From NCBI GenBank assembly GCA_022747635.1, contig JAKTNV010000003.1, positions 95,101,454 to 95,165,453 on the forward strand: 64,000 bases of DNA, given 5' to 3'. The position numbers and the translations under genes were made by a program. This DNA comes from Hetaerina americana. Taxonomy: Eukaryota; Arthropoda; Insecta; Odonata; Calopterygidae. Position 1 is the stretch's first letter. The number at the start of each line of letters is the position of its first letter. Shown piece by piece: positions 34,443 to 45,330 of the stretch. The notes below the pieces were generated by a model. It was given only the letters and a program-made list of their open reading frames with translations, searched no databases and had not been told where the DNA came from.

Positions 34443-37399
34443 GCATGAGAAAATTATCATATCAGTGATGACTAGATTTGAGAATGTGATGGCTCTGTAA
34501 GAGAAAAGAAATGAGTGGAGAGATATCATCCAGATGCTCTGAATACGATCATATGAATCCGTAAATTGAAGGCGTTGGTGGAGAGCACCATTTTCTTTCT
34601 CTGTATTTCCCTCTCTCCGTAAAAGCGCTGACATGAGGGTTGTTGTTTTAGCAGGCAAACAAATCTTCTCTCCCTTGGCGGGTGCTAGCAAATACGTCGC
34701 AAGCTCGAGGAAGTAGTACAGTCGGGTCAAATGTGCTATTCTCGTAATGATCGATGAGCAACTTTTTTGCAATGAGTTAATTATGGTATAATAATGCGCT
34801 GTTTTTTAATGCTGCCTGAACCTTCTAAGTAATCACCATTTTATTGTCAGGACAAGCAAATATTTGCTCATAATTTTAATTAAATATTTGGATCAATGTG
34901 TAACCATAATTGTAATTATAGTTTGACAACCTTTTTTTTCGAAATAATTAGGCAATCATTTTGGGATACAAAGTCATGTAGCCATGATTCATCAAAGCAT
35001 TTAAATCCGCTTTGAAGAATGAAGGTTGATGAGGTGAATCCCTACACTGTGGCGAAATATTTCATCACCCTCTGAAACAAAGCATCCATTATATAGAGAA
35101 GAGACGTACGTGTACTCTTGGCTGGAAGGTTGCACTCAGTGTGTTTCTAAAACAAACATGTTGGCTTACCCCATCTGTAAAACAAAATAATGGCGGATAA
35201 ATTATTGCTGGGTATAGTGCCAATATTACGTGCTCGTATTCAACTATGAACAAAATATTGAGATGGGATTTTTAACGCTAAGAACTATTGATTTCATCAA
35301 GGAAAATTTAGAGCAGTAACAATGGAAGTGAATTACCTTTCTGTTTTTTTAGGTATTTTATCGGACTGTTGCATTAATTTGCAATATGTTCAAATTATTA
35401 TACAAAATCATTATTTTCTATTTTTGTTTGTATTCTCTAGGAAAACGCTGATAAAAGATAAATTATCCAAATAGATTATATTATCAAGTAAATAATTGAC
35501 TATTATTAAGATGCTTAGTCGTAACTACTAGTGTAATGGAGGTGACGCATGCGTCGTTCATCTAAGTTTCGAAAATATTGGCAATTTAAAATAGTTTGAG
35601 ACTTTGAGAAGGGTATGTTAGGTTTATGTATCGTCTAATTCTCAGTTTTAATGCGAAGAAAACAATCTATGGCAGCACATTAAGAAATCGGGAGGTAGTA
35701 TATTATTTCACTGTTTCATTAATATGGCATACAAATATGCTGAAAAATCATTGAAAAGGGTACTTTTGCTACGAGTTGAACTACAATGTGTAATTAAAAA
35801 TATTCTGAAATGACTGTACTAAAGAACATTTTTAATTTATCGGTTTGTTCATAAAATATTTTCCCTGAAGTTTTGTGTAAAACCTTGAATTTTTGTGTAA
35901 CTTGAGGTTGTTCAGGATTGGTAAATATTACCCACTAATGAAACTTATAATACAGCTTACGAGTCCAGCACTGCTTAATATTTAAAATTCCTACTGAAAC
36001 CAAAAACCTATGGTAGGCTTTGTATTAAAATACTGGATGAAATATTTACTATTATTCAGTTCAATTAATAATGGGTACTCCAACTAGGTATAGTTGTTAC
36101 ATATTTGAGAAATTCTAAGCACAGAAATGTTAATAAAATCTCGGCAGGACAAAAAGAGTCGCGGTATTCCTCATTCCAGCTATTTTACTAAATCTCAGTA
36201 AAGAAAAACCGATACAGAATATCAAAAATCATTAATAACAGTTATTTCTAAAGGTGGAACATTGCATTGAGAAGATATAATTGAAAAATCCAAGCTTTAT
36301 ATTGATTGATTTTAGGCAATGGAAATTTTATTTTTAACTTCTCGTAAATTACATTTTAGGGATTTAGTTAAATATGAGATATTAGTTAAGATGTTATTCA
36401 CCTTCTAAATCCGGACGATAAGCAATTCCTTTTTCAAGCGAAGAGGAAAGTGGTTAGGATTGATTTACGTTTGCAAACTAAATTGTGCATTAAGGTATGA
36501 GAGGTGACGTGTTCATTCGGCGATGGATATTATTAATTAATCTTAAGTTATTTCCAATCGTAGAAGTGTAGATAAAATTAAATGTTAACTACAGATTGTT
36601 CACCGTGACTACAGGTGATTACAAATACGATGGCTTGATGTACAGGTATTCTGTCTTTAAAATGTGTAACAATTTCTCTTTTGTAAGGAAGTCGAAGGAT
36701 TATTAGAGAAAATGTTTAAATTATCGCAAAAACGATGCAGATGTACATTAATAAAAATGAGTAATTTGTGAATTAAATATTATCTAAATACATTCAATAT
36801 TTATTGTAATTGGTCTGATTTTATTGGCGGCAGTATTGATGGAGGCATTGTAAAGAAAATCTAAAATCGAGATAAAATTATGAAGGGGTTTTGCTTGACG
36901 AGGCATTGCATTAATCGATGGAATTATCCCATTTACATCCACATAAGACTCTGCACACTACTGCGGGCGTATGGCAGGGAATTAATTTAAGGGCTCCGCC
37001 TCCATCGCCCACCAATCGGGTGAACCGCCTCTAATTTCCATCAACTTTGATGCATTTATTAGCATCCATTATTCTTCATTTGCATTTATCCGATGTTTCA
37101 TTCTTGCAATGCATAGTTTGAATATTTTACGCGAATACTTTGCTGAAATAATTTATTTAACTCAGTATTACTCAGTCAACTTATTTTTTTAATTTTTAAT
37201 AAAACCATATGACCATTGCGGTTTTCGAGCACTTAGTCAAACGAGAGTCTTATCGTTTTCTAAATATTTTCATGAAATGTTTTTCTTTCACATCACATTT
37301 AGATAGAATAAGAGACCCACAGACTCGTCGGAATTATTTTTTTTAACGTACATGATGGAAAAGATCGAGTTTTCCTCACTCGACTGCTTTGGCGGAAAA
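34443..37399. other. AT-rich non-coding stretch
   Basis: No gene, RNA or transposon recognised over 3 kb. The block at about 36955-37100 is less repetitive, with several homeodomain/POU-like strings (TTATTAGC, ATTTGCAT), and is noted as a possible regulatory element. Confidence 0.5.
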
Positions 37400-38060
37400 T
37401 ATGCACCATTATGAACAAAAAGGAATCATTTCCCCCGAGGGGCCCGTCGTTGCTCTATTTCTGAAAATAATCGCATGCCAAAATATAAATATCCTCACCC
37501 ACGCTTCTATTTACGGCAGGCATTTTGCAACGATAACCTTCCCAAACTCATTTGCGCGCCCAAACTACCCTCAGAGAAAACGACTAAATTTTGAACGCGC
37601 ATTTAGCGAGCGTCGTACGTTTCTGCAATGAACTTCCTCCGGATGGAGGGTCGGCTGGGTGGAGGCACTCCCTTTCCCTCCCCCTCTCTGTGATCCCGAC
37701 CGCTCTCTGTCCCCCGCGGTCGTCACGTGGACGCAGTCCATAGGGAGACTCGAATGTGCGGAACGATCAGGCCATTACAGAAGAGGAAGAGCAATCGCTT
37801 CGGGCGGATGAAGAAAAAGGACTCGGAGAACATTGGCGCCGAAGCGTCGGCGTCATAACATTCCCGTGTGCCTGCGTGCGAAATGTGCGTGTGTTTTCGC
37901 GTCGTTACTCTGTCCTTTTCCTCCTGCTCGTGACTCTCCCCAATGTTCGGGGTTCCCGCTTTTTCTCCTCTCCGGATCCGTTGCGGCAAATGAAGGCGGA
38001 AAAAAGCGAAGAAAAAATGGTGGTCCTTTCAAACGGACAGTAAGACAGGGATGACTATCG
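37400..38060. other. CpG-rich island with unrecognised open frames
   Basis: CpGs are dense from about 37430 to 38040. A plus frame from an ATG at 37400 runs 76 codons to 37631 and begins MHHYEQKGIISPEGP; a second plus frame (37756-38043) is acidic near its start (ITEEEEQSLRADEEKG) but opens at GTG, not ATG. Both have mixed, protein-like composition, but no domain is recognised and the frames are not linked by clear splice sites. Confidence 0.35.
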
Positions 38061-38882
38061 AGGGTGGGCAGTATAGAAACACCGACGGTTTGTCTCTAGT
38101 CGCACGAAGCAGTTGACTGGGCTGGTCAATTTATGTCGACTTGGAACAAGAGCGATTATACCTGGACCTAAGGAGTCGGTGTTCGATGTCCATTATCATG
38201 ATCGTTGTCATCTATCGTCGATACAAAATAATTCAATATTGGTCCACTAAAAACAGTTTCTTTTTCATATACAAGAGCAATTTTGCATAAAAAATGTAAT
38301 GTAATATTTTGGGGCTACAATTATGCATTAAATAGCGTTTTCTAGCATTTCTCATTGTTCTGTTTGACAAATCAGACGGAGAATGGGAAGAGACGAATTC
38401 GTATTCGACCCAAGTCAAGTGATTTTTTCCTAAGAGAATAGCCACAAAATATAGGAAACTCTATGCAACTTATCTCTTTGATATTTGTTTGAAAACGTAT
38501 GTACAATTTTATACCTTTGGTCTTGGGTACATAGTGCGCATGCGTGGTCATTTCTCTGTGGCATCTATCGAGAAGGAATTTCTAAAAGACATTTTAAAAG
38601 TATGTTTTTCTGGTCAATTAGATTTATTCACCTGGTAAGTTTTAATCAGTATTAATGTCGTATATTTCTTTCCTATATATTTCTAAAAGCGCATTTCCCC
38701 TAACCACGAACAGGCCAGGCTGTATTTAGGAGTGGGGAAGGCTGTGAACTTACTGGTAGTTGTAGCCCAGAGAGAGAGAGAGAAGCTGTAATAATGGTAA
38801 ATTCATGAAGAATGAGAAGTTTGTGGCACGGAATGATTTTGGATTTTTTACCACATTAATGACTTATCTCCGTGAAGCTTGT
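38061..38882. other. non-coding stretch
   Basis: No gene is recognised. An AG microsatellite of seven units lies at 38769-38783. The mariner element's 3' end should fall within its right end, but its inverted terminal repeat could not be placed. Confidence 0.45.
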
Positions 38883-39945
38883 TTATTTTTCAATGTAGTT
38901 TTTGTATTTTAAATTTCTTCCTTAATTCCAAACTAATGGACTGGGTTCAGCGATGTTCCAATGTCTTAATCCCATATTGAAAATTAGATTCCTTCAGGCC
39001 TGGGAAATACCCGTCTACTTCGGCTGTTAGTTCTTTGTTTGAAGAGAATCTCCCTCAACCGAGGAAACTTTTGAGTTTAAGGAAGAGATGGAAAATCTGA
39101 TGGAGCCAAATCATACGTATAAGGAGGGTGTAGCAACAATTCGTATCGTAGCTCACGTATTTTTGTCATGGCAAAGACACTTGTGTGTTGACGTGCATTG
39201 TCCTAATGAAAAATGACTGTCTTCCTTGCCAAACCTGGCCGTTTTTCGTATATCTTTTGCTTTAGTTGAACCAGGAAGTTAGTGTATTATGTTCCAGTAA
39301 TTATTTGATCAGTGGCAAGATTATCTATCACCAGAATCCCTTTCGCATCCTAGAAAACTGAAGCCATCAACTTTCCGGCCGACCATATTGCCTTTGCTTT
39401 CTTTGGCGGTGGTGAATCAGCATTTTTCCTCTGCTTTGACTGTTTTCATATCTCTGAGGTATATTAGTGAACCAAAGTTTCGTCTGTGGTCACAAACCGG
39501 GGCAGAAAATTTTGTTAGTTGCTCTAAAAACGGGTCAAACATTGTTCCGAAGATTCCATGCTGATGTGTTTGTCGAGGTTAGCGGCGCCCATTTAGCAAA
39601 TAATTTTGTCATATCCAATTTCACTGTTAAAATGTGATATACCCTTTCAGATAACATCCCTACAGCTTCAGCGATTTCTGGCACTTCCAGCCGGCGATTT
39701 TCCATGACCATTCTATGCACTAATGCAATATTTTCTGGGGTAGTGGCACATTTTGGCCGGCCACTACGCCGATCATCATCTAAGCTGTCCCAACAAAAGT
39801 TAAAGTCGTTTGTCCACTTGGAAACAGTTGAACATGAAGAAACAGAGTCCTACAGATTGTTCTGAAAGTCGGCATGAATTTCCTTTACTTTCATATCTTT
39901 TTTTACGATGCATTTAATCACTGTTCATATCTCAATTTTTTCCAT
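38883..39945 (-). pseudogene. mariner transposase pseudogene (Tc1/mariner, DD34D)
   Basis: A decayed copy of a cut-and-paste transposase. Reading on minus from the ATG at 39945, the frame starts MEKIEI then hits a TGA where the family usually has Arg, consistent with CpG decay. The N-terminal DNA-binding region is clear: KDMKVKEIHADFQN, KWTNDF, RRSGRPKCATTPE (39740-39780) and VHRMVMENRRLEVPEIAEAV. The WVPRLL linker is altered to WAPLTS. The three catalytic aspartates survive: FVTTDETLVH (39467-39497), H*DNARQHTS (about 39178-39207, with a stop replacing Gln) and YDLAPSDF (39096-39119). The 34-residue spacing between the second and third is preserved. The C-terminus is traceable in KLKSFLG, GYFPGL, GIKTLEHR and NYIEK before a TAA at 38883. 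Several stops and frameshifts make it non-functional. The 1063-bp length matches a roughly 350-residue mariner transposase. Confidence 0.95.
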
Positions 39946-40356
39946 CTTCACAAATCACTATACGGGAGTAACTACAGAGAGGTGTCCGCTCCACAGATAT
40001 GTACTTCCCAGAGCACTGACGCGTTATATGTTAGTTCTTGAAGGATTACCTATTATTACAAGGGAAATTCGTTTAGCTAGCGCTGACATCTGGTGGTGAT
40101 TCCGATAACCTTACTACCTACCCTCGTATCTCCTTAACAAATTATCATTGGCCATTATATTCATTTATATTATTCAAAAACAGACTGAAAAACCGAAATC
40201 TAGGGAAATGATTGGACGAGTACTAATTTACTGTCGTACATTTTTGTACTCTATGGTGTATTAATTGAAATGTAACTGATTATATATGGAATAATTTGAA
40301 AAAATTAAACAACCGCAGAAAAAATGTCGCACGACCGGACGGGTGGGTAATCAATT
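39946..40356. other. mariner 5' leader and flanking non-coding DNA
   Basis: The first 150 bp right of the transposase start are probably the element's 5' leader. The block cgctgacatctggtgg near 40080-40096 resembles leader sequence of mariner copies, from memory. I could not find matching terminal repeats or a TA duplication. Confidence 0.35.
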
Positions 40357-40399
40357 CGCCAATGATGCCAAATACGAGTGGCATTTGGCATCATTAGCG
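40357..40399. repeat. 17-bp inverted repeat hairpin
   Basis: cgccaatgatgccaaat (40357-40373) pairs with 40383-40399 at sixteen of seventeen positions around a 9-nt loop. It lies 0.4 kb from the mariner start but shares no sequence with it. Confidence 0.6.
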
Positions 40400-42130
40400 T
40401 CGCTGTGGTGTAAGCCTTATTTCCGAATATATTGTTTAGTAGAAGTTGAAATGGTATTGGAAAAATACGCCACGCAAATAGGATATTGAAAAGAAGTTTG
40501 CAGCAGAATTGAATTAATCCGGTGCAATTAGCGTATTTATATGCCTCCATAAAGCGAAATCCTTTATCCCCAAAAACGGCCATTTTTTATAATTATTTGG
40601 CTAGAACTTAAATTTTTCCTAGGCGATAGCCCTGACAACATAAAATTTGAGTCTTATCGTAGGGTAACGGTTGGCAACAACATTATCAGTCGTCATAAAT
40701 GCAGTTCAGTTAAATTGACTGAACCTTAACTGAATGAAAAACAGTAATGGCGAAGGCAACTCTGTCTTTTGGAGCAGAAAATCCAAATGAACGCAAAATA
40801 TTTGGCAGTCGGCGGTGATCAAATATATTTTTTGATTTCCATGAAAAATATCATTGAATGGATCTTCGATGTTCCACCATCTCATCACCGTTTTCCTTCC
40901 TGAGGAGGAAAGAGTGGTGCGCAATGTGTTATTCTCTCCCACTCATGCGAGGATTAAGGACACGCGCACAAAGCCTCTCGCGCCTAGCCTTGGTGCGCCG
41001 CAGGCGAGTGGGAGTGCTAAGCACTCGGCGCGGAGTGCTCCCCGGGGATGGCGACAGTCACCGTTGCGAGGGTGGCGGCGGAGTCGAGGGGAAGGGGAGA
41101 AACATTAAAGAGGTTAAACCATAAGTTCGTGGGAAGGAAGGATACCTTTCTCAAGATCCTAGGACAAGACTAACCCTCTGGGCAGCCATGTACGGTATAC
41201 AAGCAAAGTGAATGCCAAGCGATCAATCAAAGAAACTGTTAGAATGGATGCCACCCTCGGTTTATTTTTTTCTATGCGCCTTTAAGTGAACGTAACTATT
41301 TGTGTTAAAATAAATAGTTTAAATATTCCTTGCAATATTATTTAACTTACGTTCACCCGAACAAAACATATTTTATTATTATGCCCATAAATCTATATAA
41401 TTATAATTGTGGATGCTTGATAGTAAGGTAGTCTCAGCTCATTTCAGCTCTTGAGTGTTATGGAGGGTAGGCATCAAAATGATAAATTTTTGCTTCAAAT
41501 TTTTCAAATACCCCAAGAGATAGAAAATGTTGTTGTGATTGGCGCATTCAAAGGATAAAAATTCCAAAATTGCAGTTGCTATATATTATACGTAGACTCT
41601 GATACTTTTTAATTTATTCATTCACAGTTTTAACCAAACCGCGATTTCCGTACTTCGATACTTGTTCTATGATACCTAGCCTATCTATTACCACCACATT
41701 TAGGGTTTATCATTAAATTCTGTTGATTCCACAACCTTATTACTATGCAATTTAAAAAGTGATATGCCATTAAATAAAATGTTAATACGATTTGAGATTA
41801 AAATGGGCTGAATCACCGAAAGCGTTTCTGATTTTATGTATCGGTTTAACCCACAGCAGACGCCTTCACGACTCAAGGCAACAGTTACCAGCCTCCAGTT
41901 GTGACCCATATTGAGATCACAGGGGATCTTCGGCAGGGACGGAGAGAGACTTCGGAGGAGTGTTTTCTCGACCGCTTTATCTCCGGCCTTTGCTTCTTTG
42001 GTGAGCATCACTGATTTCTGAGCAACACGTCACTCGCTTGCTCCACTCTCCTTGGTCGGAGGGAATAAATTTCAGGTGTGTATAATTTGATTTACCTTTT
42101 TGTTCCTCAAACCGAAATTTATGTTCCAAT
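40400..42130. other. AT-rich stretch with one small CpG island
   Basis: A CpG-rich block at about 40920-41105 includes the palindrome gagtgctaagcactc and overlapping short plus frames (84 and 88 codons) that I do not call. An inverted repeat, gtgaacgtaa near 41267 with ttacgttcac near 41347, brackets about 70 bp of AT-rich sequence that itself folds. A GC-richer block at 41840-42060 is unexplained. Confidence 0.4.
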
Positions 42131-42373
42131 CAGGGATGTAGCCAGGATTTTGTTTTGGAAGGAGTCCAATTCCCAAGCCCCTAATCTAATGTAACAAATG
42201 TTTAATTACAATTATTATCGGTTAAATTAATAGGTCAATACTCAGTCTGTACACTAGTGTGTTTTTAGCAAAATTAACCATGCCAAATGATGCAACCGGA
42301 GCCTATCGTTTCCACAGGATATTTCGGGGGAAGGGTTATAGACCCCCTAAAACTTCCCCTGGCCACCTTCCTG
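42131..42373. mobile_element. MITE-like foldback element
   Basis: The ends cagggatgtagccagg (42131-42146) and cctggccaccttcctg (42358-42373) are imperfect inverted repeats (13 of 16), and similarity continues inward (ttttggaaggagtcc against the complement of gaccccctaaaa). The GTAGCCAGG start with a G-rich run, mirrored by a C-rich run and TGGCCAC, resembles a repeat type I recall from many arthropod genomes. It has no coding capacity. The class of its mobilising transposase is unknown. Confidence 0.55.
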
Positions 42374-43259
42374 GTTTGGCTTTGAAGAAAAAAGAACCTC
42401 AATTTACTAAAAAAAAACATTTTCATTGAGATGAATGAGTTACTTTTATATTAACTTAAGATCGTCAAATACAATTTGAAGTGCTTAAACGGATTTACGC
42501 TAGAAATGTTCAGCATGTATGCGTGCTAAATGGGCTCGGAGAGTCATTAAATGCTAGGATGAACGTAAATGAAACGCTAGGGATGTCCATTTGATAGAGC
42601 TATCATGGACTACCGAGGAAATTACTGTTTTTCCTAAACCATCAGTGCCACTGGAAATTCAATGAAAAGCTATACCACTGCCAAATGATGCCAAGCTGAT
42701 GTATTAAAATCCATGCTTATGGTTATTTCATACATTTGCAGAACTACTACTCGTAATTTACCTCATGAAACATAATAATGATAGAAGGAACTTTAAGTTT
42801 TTATTGTCAATCAGTGTAACCCAATATTTGAACGAAGTTGGTGGGCAGGAATGTGGCCGCTTCGATTTTATTCCTATTGTATGGATCGTAACATTGTCGT
42901 ACGAAAACGAAATCTTTATTTCGTATATAACTGGCATTTTTATTGCACCGGATAATCTAAGAGATCTAGCTTTCGCCGCTTCGTTCAGTCTCTAGGTCTA
43001 GAGTACGTCATATTATGCACAATTTCTCGACGTGCGAAATACATTTGCTCCGCTTGGCTATTCCATTTGGCCAAATTATTGCCGTGTTATATAAGGTTCT
43101 ACCAAAAAGAAAGCTCTACTAATATTCAGATTCCGACGGTAATTGTGACGGTGAAACTGCAATGGTGTGCATAATTATTCCCCTTTGAAAGAGTAGACGA
43201 TTTGGAGTGAACATCAGGGCATTATTTTTATCCATTAAAACAGAGAAGTGTGTGAAGGA
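42374..43259. other. AT-rich non-coding stretch
   Basis: No gene is recognised. A 76-codon plus frame from an ATG at 42765 (to 42995) has mixed composition but no domain. Confidence 0.45.
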
Positions 43260-43560
43260 TCGCTTTGGTGATTTACATTCTGTCGCTGGCGTCACGGAAT
43301 GAAGATGGCGCTGCTTCTCGCGGGGGAATATGCAACCTAACCGCGCCACCGCTAATGAACAACTCGGAGGAATGTGGCTGAGTGAAGGGAGGAGGGAGGA
43401 AGGGATCCTGGGGGACTGGCGGCGTCGCAAGGGACACGTGGATTTGGTTTCTCTGGCCAAGGGGGACGAGAAGGGTGGGGCGGCGAGCCTCTCGGCAGGA
43501 GTGGGGCGGGGAGTGCCGACTGAAAGATGTGGGGGATAGGAATGGGTGGTGCTTAAAAAA
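43260..43560. other. small purine-rich GC island
   Basis: The plus strand is G/A-rich at 43365-43540, with several CpGs. Overlapping frames on both strands (up to 162 codons on minus) are composition-driven. Confidence 0.45.
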
Positions 43561-44129
43561 GCACCGGCATTTTCGCATGAGCATTTAAAATCAATTATAG
43601 CACCCACTCGGCTCTATCCCAGAAAATACTGAAATAACTTCGTAGATATTGAGACAGTAGGTACCTAATGTAATATCATGATTTTTTAATATTTACTGGA
43701 AGGTTTAATTTGTAAGAACAATTCTCAGAAATGTCTGCTCCATAAAGTCATACAGTCCAAAGAATTCTATGTATTGGCTGAAATTAATTTATTATCAAGT
43801 TTTTATCAAATATTTTGCAATGCATGAAATAATAAAGACATTATTCTAATGGCCATTAGCAATAGGCTCTAGATTAATAGTGAGCGGAAGAAATGTATTA
43901 TAAGTAATATATTATATTTTTATAGCAGGTCTTTTCCTTCTGCTAATCACGATCAAATACTATATCATCTCTTCAATAATTATAATTGAGTTTTAAAAGT
44001 CTAATTAATTAGTCAATAGTGCAGTTTTAGCAGTAACACCTTCAGTATCACAATTTTTAAAAAAATGCTGGCAGCAAGGACCGTAGTGGTAATATAAACG
44101 TAATACCGTTAGTATAGAATCCTGGTATT
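43561..44129. other. AT-rich non-coding stretch
   Basis: I see nothing recognisable here. Confidence 0.5.
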
Positions 44130-44470
44130 TTTTCCATCCCTCAGTGTGGGGAGATTTCGAGTCTGATGAGGTGGAGAGTTAATCTCGGGGATTATCAAAG
44201 CGTTCTCTCCTCGGTGAGAGGGAGTGGAGGGTATCGAATGGAGCCGGTTGTAAAATGGAGCATAGCCGCGTCCCCATTCTCTCGTGAGGAGGTAAGCGCG
44301 GGAGGTCCCTCCCCTCTCCCATGCCTCTCCGCTCAAGGGAGGGAGGTGGCAAGCGAGGAACTGAAGGGCGCGTGGGAGGCTGGCGTGGGCGCGCGCCGGG
44401 GGGGGGGGGAGGCATGCAAATTCCCTCACCCGCACCCCTCGGCGAGAGCGGGAAGGAAGTGACATTCTCA
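44130..44470. other. small GC island with a 12-G run
   Basis: A GC-rich block with an uninterrupted G run at 44398-44409 next to gggcgcgcgcc. Overlapping frames of about 100-130 codons on both strands are not called. Confidence 0.5.
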
Positions 44471-45048
44471 ACACTACCTTGAGAAAATTCTCGATTTTTC
44501 GATTTCAGTAATTTTTCAGCACCTGCCAGCTCTCTGCCACTCGTTTTCGCAGCCAAAACTGACTGTCGGCTTAGCAAAATTCCAAAAAAATGGTTTCAGT
44601 GCAAACCAATGGACGATAAATTGAAATTCCACAATTGAATTTTCCAGTGTTTTGTAACAAATCGATAATCGATCTCAGTGCGGCCAGTGAGACGGGATAT
44701 TTGGGAAAAAACTCTTGAATCATTTAATTTATTTGAAAATTTAGAAAGAATAGAGTAATCCCTAAAAAATGTTTGGAAGTTGATGTCAGAATTAGGAATT
44801 CTTGATGAGAATGATGATCCTTGTAGCTATGAGATTAGTTCGTGATGCTGCAGATCATCGCAAAGGCAAGTCCTGGCGAAAAACTTAACTGTATGGCTGT
44901 CATGAAAATAAGTCCGTTGTTTAGGGAGGGGGAGATACGGAAGGTGGTCTGGGTCACTGGACTTCCATGAGCTATTCTTCTGCTGAGGACATTTAAATAA
45001 ATAATCACTGAGGCTGGATGATATTACAAATATATCTTTAATAATAAT
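44471..45048. other. non-coding stretch
   Basis: I see nothing recognisable here. Confidence 0.45.
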
Positions 45049-45330
45049 TGGGAGGGGTGCGATAATCCAATGGGTAAAGCACTGAACTACTGACCGGATT
45101 CTTGCACACTGCTCTAGACATCCTCAGCCTCACCCAAGCTGTGTGATTTTACGGGAACCAGATCTTCCTGGGAAACCACAGGCGGCATAGGGAACAAAGA
45201 ACTTGCCCTCCTATTCTGATTTGTGAATTTAACGCGGTGTTAGACTTAGTTCTAGGTGAGCTCTACCCTCACCTGTCAATGAGTTTCAGGTCGTCAACTG
45301 TAGGTTGGAGAAGATAAGTGGGTTAGAAAA
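45049..45330 (+). mobile_element. probable tRNA-derived SINE, degenerate
   Basis: The start tgcgataatccaatgggtaa followed by gcactgaac resembles the tRNA A-box region of SINEs, where a promoter box is followed by an anticodon-arm-like stretch. The downstream body includes acgggaaccagatcttcctg and is richer in GC than its flanks. The B box is not recognisable, so the call rests on the head and on the overall composition. The 3' end is uncertain. Confidence 0.45.

Noticed and set aside
34308..34772. 154-codon minus frame with Ile-His, Ile-Tyr and Val-Cys repeats
   Set aside because: The repeats are the translated compound microsatellite.
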